The position numbers and the translations under genes are program-made. This document shows positions 59,928 through 64,000 of a stretch of DNA of 64,000 nt, piece by piece (the first letter of the stretch is position 1; every line of letters begins with the position of its first letter). This stretch comes from VBWE01 sp943372645 (GTDB lineage: Bacteria; Bacteroidota; Bacteroidia; Palsa-965): the NCBI GenBank assembly GCA_943372645.1, contig CALRZN010000001.1, positions 372,001 through 436,000 of the forward strand. Reading direction: 5' to 3'. Below the pieces are notes generated by a model, which saw only the letters and a program-made list of their open reading frames with translations, did no database searches and was not told where the DNA came from.

Positions 59928-60100
59928 TCCCCGGCGCAAGTGTTAAATGCCCGGGTTTATTTGGTTTATCGCTCAAAAAAAGTTTAACTTAGAGTCCTTT
60001 ATAAAACGACCATGTCCGGCAAATACGCGTCCGGCAGTGACCTGTCCCCCGCTGCGAACGCCCAACCCCGGAAATTTTACGCATAAAGCCATTGGAAACC

Positions 60101-62839
60101 ATGCTTATAAAACGTATTTCATTCCTGCTGTTGCTGCTGTTCGGGGGTATAGCGCAACTGCACGCCACACATAACATTGCCGGGGAAATCACGGTGCGCT
60201 GCACCGGCGCAAACACCTACGAAGCAACGATCACCACCTATACCAACTCGCAGAGCAACGCTGACCGTTGTTCGCTGACCATTAACTGGGGCGATGGCAC
60301 AACGTCTGAACTGGACCGCACCGGCGGCCCGCTTAACCCCAGCGTTTGTCCTTCACCACAAACAGACGGCGTTCCGATTCCCGGTTACCCGAACACGAAA
60401 AAGAATTTATACATCGGAACACACGTTTATCCCGGTCCCGGTGTATATAAAATTTCGATGAGCGACCCGAACCGCGTTGCCGGTATTGATAATATTCAGA
60501 ACTCGGTTAACACCGCGTTTTACATCGAAACAGAGATTATCATTTCACCGTTGTTTGGCTGTAACAGCACGCCGGTGTTTACATCTATTCCGCTTGACAA
60601 AGCCTGTGTGAATCACTGTTTTTACCACAGCCCGGGCGCAGTTGATCCGGACAACGACAGCCTTTCGTACGCCATCGGTCCGCCGCTGGATACCACCGGC
60701 CTTCCGTTTTCACCCTTCATTGCGGTAATGCCCGATGCGCCCTGTACGTCGAACACCCCGCACGGTGCAGGTGGTGTGATGACAATTGACCCGGTAACCG
60801 GTATCATGTCGTGGTGCAGTCCAACCTGCCAGGGCAAATTCAATGTGGATGTAATTGTTTACGAATGGAAAAAGGTGGGCACATCCTGGGTAAATGCGGG
60901 ATATACCATCCGCGAAATGCAGATTGATGTGGCCACCTGCAACAACGACAACCCGGATATTCCGGATCTGCCGGACCTGTGTGTGGATGCGGGTTCTACT
61001 GTGAATTTCAACTTCACCGTAACCGATCAGAACAATGATGCGATTGAATTAACTACTTACGGAACCGCCTTTACAGCCACGCCGCCTGCGGTGCTTTCGC
61101 CTTCGGGAGCCAACATTTACAACCAGCAACCGGTTGTGGCTAACTTCAGCTGGTCGCCTACCTGCGACAATGTGCGCCTGCAACCATTTACAGTAACCAT
61201 TAAAGCGCGTGATGATGATCCGCTGGTTCCGCTGCTGGATATTGAAACGTTCCGCATCCGTGTGGTTTCACCGGGGCCGGTAACGCTCTCGGCGCAACCT
61301 ACCGGTACAAGTATGCAGCTCAACTGGTCAGCGAACCCGTGTAATGCACCATCCAATCCCTGCCTGGGCTATAAAATTTACCGTATGGTTGGCCCGAGCG
61401 GCTGGAACCCGGTACAATGTGAAACGGGCGTACCTGCTTACACCGGCTATGTGTATATCGGAACAGTGGTGGGTTACAACAACCTTTCATTTATTGATAA
61501 CAACAACGGCAACGGATTGATTCCGGGCCTTACCTACTGTTACCGTGTGCATGCGTATTTTGTAGATGGTTCTGAAAGTTATGCATCACCCGAAGCCTGC
61601 AACGAACTGAAACGCGACGTGCCGATTATTTCGCACGTGGATGTGGTTTCTACCGGCCTGAATGACACCATGGGTGTAAGCTGGTACAACGCTGTTGCAG
61701 ACGCACAGAACTTTGATACCATTGCACGTCCGGGTCCGTATCAGCTGAAAATATACCGCTCAGCGGGCATTACAATGGCTCCAAATCCGACATTGCTTAC
61801 TACACTCTCAAGCCCGTATTTTGCAGCCCTGCCCGATACCTTTACCGATTTCGTATTAAACACGGCCGGTACGCATTTCTGTTACCGCATTGCGTTTATT
61901 GCCGGCAACGGCACTGACAGTATCGGTTCATCACAGGTGGCTTCTTCGGTTTTTGTTACCACATCACCGGCAGATAACCGGGTAAACCTGGCCTGGACGG
62001 AGAATGTGCCGTGGACCAATTTCAGGTATGAAATTTACCGCAAGCTGCCATCGGCTTCGGTGTACACGTATCTGGATACGACCTCGCAGCAGCAATATAC
62101 CGACAGCGGCTTGGTAAACGGCGCGAACTATTGTTATTATGTGCGCAGCCTGGGCACCTACAACAATATCAATTTCCCGGATACGTTGCGCAACCGTTCG
62201 CAGCGGGTGTGTCAATCGCCGCAGGATTTAACGCCGCCCTGCCCGCCTACGCTGGGTGTAAATTCGGACTGTTACAATTACAGTAACCAGCTCATCTGGA
62301 CGAACCCGATGAACATGAATTGCGGAACAGATGATGTGGTTGCGTACAACGTGTACTACACACCAACCGAAAACGGAACGTGGCAGCTGATCGCAACCAT
62401 CACCAATCCGTCAGACACCACGCTGCTGCAGCAGAACCTGCTTTCGGTGGCCGGCTGTTACGCGATAACGGCGCTGGATACATTCAACAACCAGAGTGCG
62501 TACAGCAACATATTCTGCGTGGACAACTGCCCGGTATATGAACTGCCGAACGTATTTACACCGAACGGCGATAACCTGAACGATCAGTTTATTCCGTTCC
62601 CGTACCGCTACATTGAAAGCGTGGACATCAAGATTTATGACCGCTGGGGCGTACTTATTTTTGAAACCACCGATCCGGATATTAACTGGAACGGACGCTC
62701 GGCCACAAACGGAAGACTGTGCACGGATGGTGTTTATTATTACGCCTGCACGGTGAACGAAATCAGGCTGCAGGGTGTTGTTCCCCGCGTAATTACCGGT
62801 TTCTTCCACCTCTTCGGCGACAACAAAAAAGCAGAATAA
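60101..62839 (+). CDS. FN3-type surface protein with a T9SS type B (CHU_C) domain
   Basis: The 912-residue product starts at the ATG at 60101 (MLIKRISFLLLLLFGGIAQL), in preference to a TTG three codons upstream. After the signal peptide the N-terminal domain (about 20-390: THNIAGEITVRCTGANTYEA, SPGAVDPDNDSLSYAIGPP, IREMQIDVATCNNDNP) is homologous to that of the 50565 protein. Three or more fibronectin-III-like modules follow (PVTLSAQPTGTSMQLNWSAN; DNRVNLAWTENVPWTNFRY; CYAITALDTFNNQSAYSN). It ends in a CHU_C sorting domain (ELPNVFTPNGDNLNDQFIPF, KIYDRWGVLIFET). Probably a cell-surface adhesin or matrix protein. Confidence 0.92.
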   Translation: MLIKRISFLLLLLFGGIAQLHATHNIAGEITVRCTGANTYEATITTYTNSQSNADRCSLTINWGDGTTSELDRTGGPLNPSVCPSPQTDGVPIPGYPNTKKNLYIGTHVYPGPGVYKISMSDPNRVAGIDNIQNSVNTAFYIETEIIISPLFGCNSTPVFTSIPLDKACVNHCFYHSPGAVDPDNDSLSYAIGPPLDTTGLPFSPFIAVMPDAPCTSNTPHGAGGVMTIDPVTGIMSWCSPTCQGKFNVDVIVYEWKKVGTSWVNAGYTIREMQIDVATCNNDNPDIPDLPDLCVDAGSTVNFNFTVTDQNNDAIELTTYGTAFTATPPAVLSPSGANIYNQQPVVANFSWSPTCDNVRLQPFTVTIKARDDDPLVPLLDIETFRIRVVSPGPVTLSAQPTGTSMQLNWSANPCNAPSNPCLGYKIYRMVGPSGWNPVQCETGVPAYTGYVYIGTVVGYNNLSFIDNNNGNGLIPGLTYCYRVHAYFVDGSESYASPEACNELKRDVPIISHVDVVSTGLNDTMGVSWYNAVADAQNFDTIARPGPYQLKIYRSAGITMAPNPTLLTTLSSPYFAALPDTFTDFVLNTAGTHFCYRIAFIAGNGTDSIGSSQVASSVFVTTSPADNRVNLAWTENVPWTNFRYEIYRKLPSASVYTYLDTTSQQQYTDSGLVNGANYCYYVRSLGTYNNINFPDTLRNRSQRVCQSPQDLTPPCPPTLGVNSDCYNYSNQLIWTNPMNMNCGTDDVVAYNVYYTPTENGTWQLIATITNPSDTTLLQQNLLSVAGCYAITALDTFNNQSAYSNIFCVDNCPVYELPNVFTPNGDNLNDQFIPFPYRYIESVDIKIYDRWGVLIFETTDPDINWNGRSATNGRLCTDGVYYYACTVNEIRLQGVVPRVITGFFHLFGDNKKAE

Positions 62840-62864
62840 GCGCAACTGCGCGGCACAGGAATTT

Positions 62865-63449
62865 ATGTTTACAGGAATCGTTGAAGCAACCGGCACCGTA
62901 GAAACACTGGAACAGGACGGCGGCAATCTGCACCTTACCCTTTCGGCACCTTTTGCAGCGGAGCTCAAAATTGATCAGAGCCTCGCGCACAATGGCGTTT
63001 GCCTTACGGTGGTACGATGTGATGAAAAAACCTATACCGTAACCGCGGTTACAGAAACTTTGCAGAAAACAAATCTCGGCCATTTAAAATCTGGCGATGC
63101 GGTAAACTTAGAGCGCTGCATGCGCATGGGCGACCGCCTCGACGGACACATCGTACAGGGGCATGTGGATCTTACCGGAACCTGTACACAGGTGGATGTG
63201 CTTGACGGCAGCTGGAAATTTTATTTTACTTACGATGCGGCTTCAGGCCACGTTACCGTTCCGAAAGGTTCCATCTGCGTAAACGGCACAAGCCTTACCG
63301 TTGTTGATTCTTCGCCCGGTGCGTTTTCGGTGGTGATAATTCCCTACACATTTGAGCATACGGTTTTCCGCACACTGCAGGCAGGCGATGCGGTGAATCT
63401 TGAATTTGATGTGATCGGAAAATATGTGGCGGCATTGCTGCAGCGTTAA
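62865..63449 (+). CDS. ribE: Riboflavin synthase, alpha subunit
   Basis: The 194-residue enzyme dismutates two 6,7-dimethyl-8-ribityllumazine molecules to give riboflavin. It has the duplicated lumazine-binding halves: MFTGIVEATGTVETLEQ with SLAHNGVCLTVVRCD, and GHIVQGHVDLTGTC with GSICVNGTSLTVVD. The length matches the family. It is followed 5 nt later by the zinc-ribbon gene, probably co-transcribed. No FMN riboswitch is seen in the 25-nt spacer upstream. Confidence 0.96.
   Translation: MFTGIVEATGTVETLEQDGGNLHLTLSAPFAAELKIDQSLAHNGVCLTVVRCDEKTYTVTAVTETLQKTNLGHLKSGDAVNLERCMRMGDRLDGHIVQGHVDLTGTCTQVDVLDGSWKFYFTYDAASGHVTVPKGSICVNGTSLTVVDSSPGAFSVVIIPYTFEHTVFRTLQAGDAVNLEFDVIGKYVAALLQR
63040..63051. 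repeat. TAACCGCGGTTA palindrome (copy 4, inside ribE)
   Basis: A perfect 12-bp palindrome encoding part of VTAVT in riboflavin synthase; the same peptide is encoded at the copy at 1319 in another gene. Confidence 0.7.
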
Positions 63450-63454
63450 TCCCG

Positions 63455-63844
63455 ATGAAAGAAAAATCAAAAAAGAAAAAAGGCGAGACGCAGCAAATCA
63501 CCTGCCCCTGCTGTGGTGAAAAAAGAGGAGCAGCGGGTGTATCGCGCACACTTGCTTTGCCCTACTTTGCTGCAAATGGAATACAGGGACTGCTGCAATC
63601 GCGCTACCAGTGGGCCTGCGACATGTGCCTGAAAAAAGGCAAAGCCATCATGGGCAATCCCCGCAAACAAAACGCAGGCATTTCATCTGATCCGTTTTTA
63701 GCTTATTTCGACCGCACACTGGTTTGCCGGACATGCGGCAAATCATTTGTGTTCAGCGGATCGGAACAGCACCACTGGTATGAAAAACTGGGCTTTACGT
63801 TAAAATCGTGGCCAGTAAAGTGTAAAGCGTGCAACAAAAAATAA
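63455..63844 (+). CDS. Zinc-ribbon protein with four CxxC pairs
   Basis: The 129-residue basic protein has a Lys-rich N-terminus (MKEKSKKKKGETQQ) and four CxxC pairs: CPCCGE, CDMCLK, CRTCGK and CKACNK. The last two with FVFSGSEQHHWYEKLGF between them match the probable zinc-ribbon domain PF13451. Two zinc sites are likely. Nucleic-acid binding is plausible given the basic tail. It follows ribE closely and the role is unknown. Confidence 0.8.
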   Translation: MKEKSKKKKGETQQITCPCCGEKRGAAGVSRTLALPYFAANGIQGLLQSRYQWACDMCLKKGKAIMGNPRKQNAGISSDPFLAYFDRTLVCRTCGKSFVFSGSEQHHWYEKLGFTLKSWPVKCKACNKK

Positions 63845-63870
63845 TCAGGCTGCTACGCCATTTTACCGGA

Positions 63871-64000
63871 TCAGAAAATTTCTTTCGCTACGCGGCGCGT
63901 AACTTCGGATGAACCCATGGTGTAATAATGCAGGCAGGGCGCACCAAACTGCACGAGTTCTTTCGACTGCTGGATACACCAGCGCACACCGGCTTCTTTT
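63871..64000 (-). CDS. metF: 5,10-methylenetetrahydrofolate reductase, C-terminal end (cut by window edge)
   Basis: The last about 43 codons of a minus-strand gene. The reading KEAGVRWCIQQSKELVQFGA followed by PCLHYYTMGSSEVTRRVAKE and IF before the stop at 63871 matches the C-terminus of MetF (typical ...G.P.LH.YTM....). MetF supplies methyl-tetrahydrofolate for methionine synthesis and so belongs with metX and metZ in the window. The rest of the gene lies outside. Confidence 0.85.
   Translation of the reverse strand, partial: KEAGVRWCIQQSKELVQFGAPCLHYYTMGSSEVTRRVAKEIF

Noticed and set aside
1..64000. CRISPR arrays, tRNA and rRNA genes
   Set aside because: No regularly spaced direct repeats with unique spacers and no cloverleaf or rRNA signature were seen on either strand.

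Overview
The window looks like chromosome of a Bacteroidota (Bacteroidetes) bacterium of moderate GC. The lineage call rests on several independent signs: C-terminal type IX secretion (T9SS) sorting domains of both kinds (type A ending in a PNP...KK-like domain, and gliding-associated CHU_C type B), SprB repeats, promoter boxes matching the Bacteroidetes TAnnTTTG -7 element, scarce Shine-Dalgarno sequences, a eukaryote-like class Ia ribonucleotide reductase, and the futalosine menaquinone enzyme MqnC. I cannot name a genus. No tRNA, rRNA, CRISPR array, intact insertion sequence or prophage was recognised.

Layout. 0-3.4 kb: start of a LacI-type regulator (cut by the window edge) and a large Asp-box/propeller T9SS protein. 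3.4-5.4 kb: dxs of the MEP isoprenoid pathway. 5.5-10.3 kb: a tightly overlapping three-gene cassette of proteins I do not recognise; it is the best candidate for an undescribed system here. 10.3-16.6 kb: an OmpA-domain protein, a QueG-like double 4Fe-4S protein, an HD hydrolase, a tandem universal stress protein (USP), and a second USP protein fused to a RIC/YtfE-like di-iron domain with altered ligands. 16.7-25.3 kb: a signalling block with a TonB-dependent receptor, a TPR/transmembrane/class III adenylyl cyclase, a propeller-linked LytS-type histidine kinase and its LytTR regulator. 25.7-29.7 kb: three surface/T9SS proteins in a visibly more A/T-rich stretch, possibly acquired. 29.8-34.9 kb: a WG-repeat protein, a gene-free stretch that may encode a small RNA, a GH3-family adenylating enzyme and a small unknown.

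35-41.3 kb (minus strand) is a core operon, DUF177-rpmF-plsX-fabH-accB-accC, preceded by pdxA; it couples ribosome and fatty-acid synthesis. 41.8-45.3 kb is nrdB-nrdA behind a leader with an intrinsic terminator. 45.4-47.3 kb holds a MITE-like element, an NTF2-like protein and two small lipoproteins. 47.4-50.1 kb is methionine synthesis: metX diverging from osmC-metZ; the end of metF lies at the right edge. 50.6-62.8 kb has two giant CHU_C adhesin-like proteins that share an N-terminal domain, flanking a SIMPL protein, an unknown, leucyl aminopeptidase and mqnC. Riboflavin synthase and a zinc-ribbon protein finish the window.

The intergenic regions carry unusual structure: at least six imperfect or perfect inverted repeats built from short iterated words, a 30-bp and an 18-bp perfect palindrome, and a 12-bp palindrome (TAACCGCGGTTA) found four times in 64 kb. 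All functional calls come from reading motifs by eye; no database search was run.
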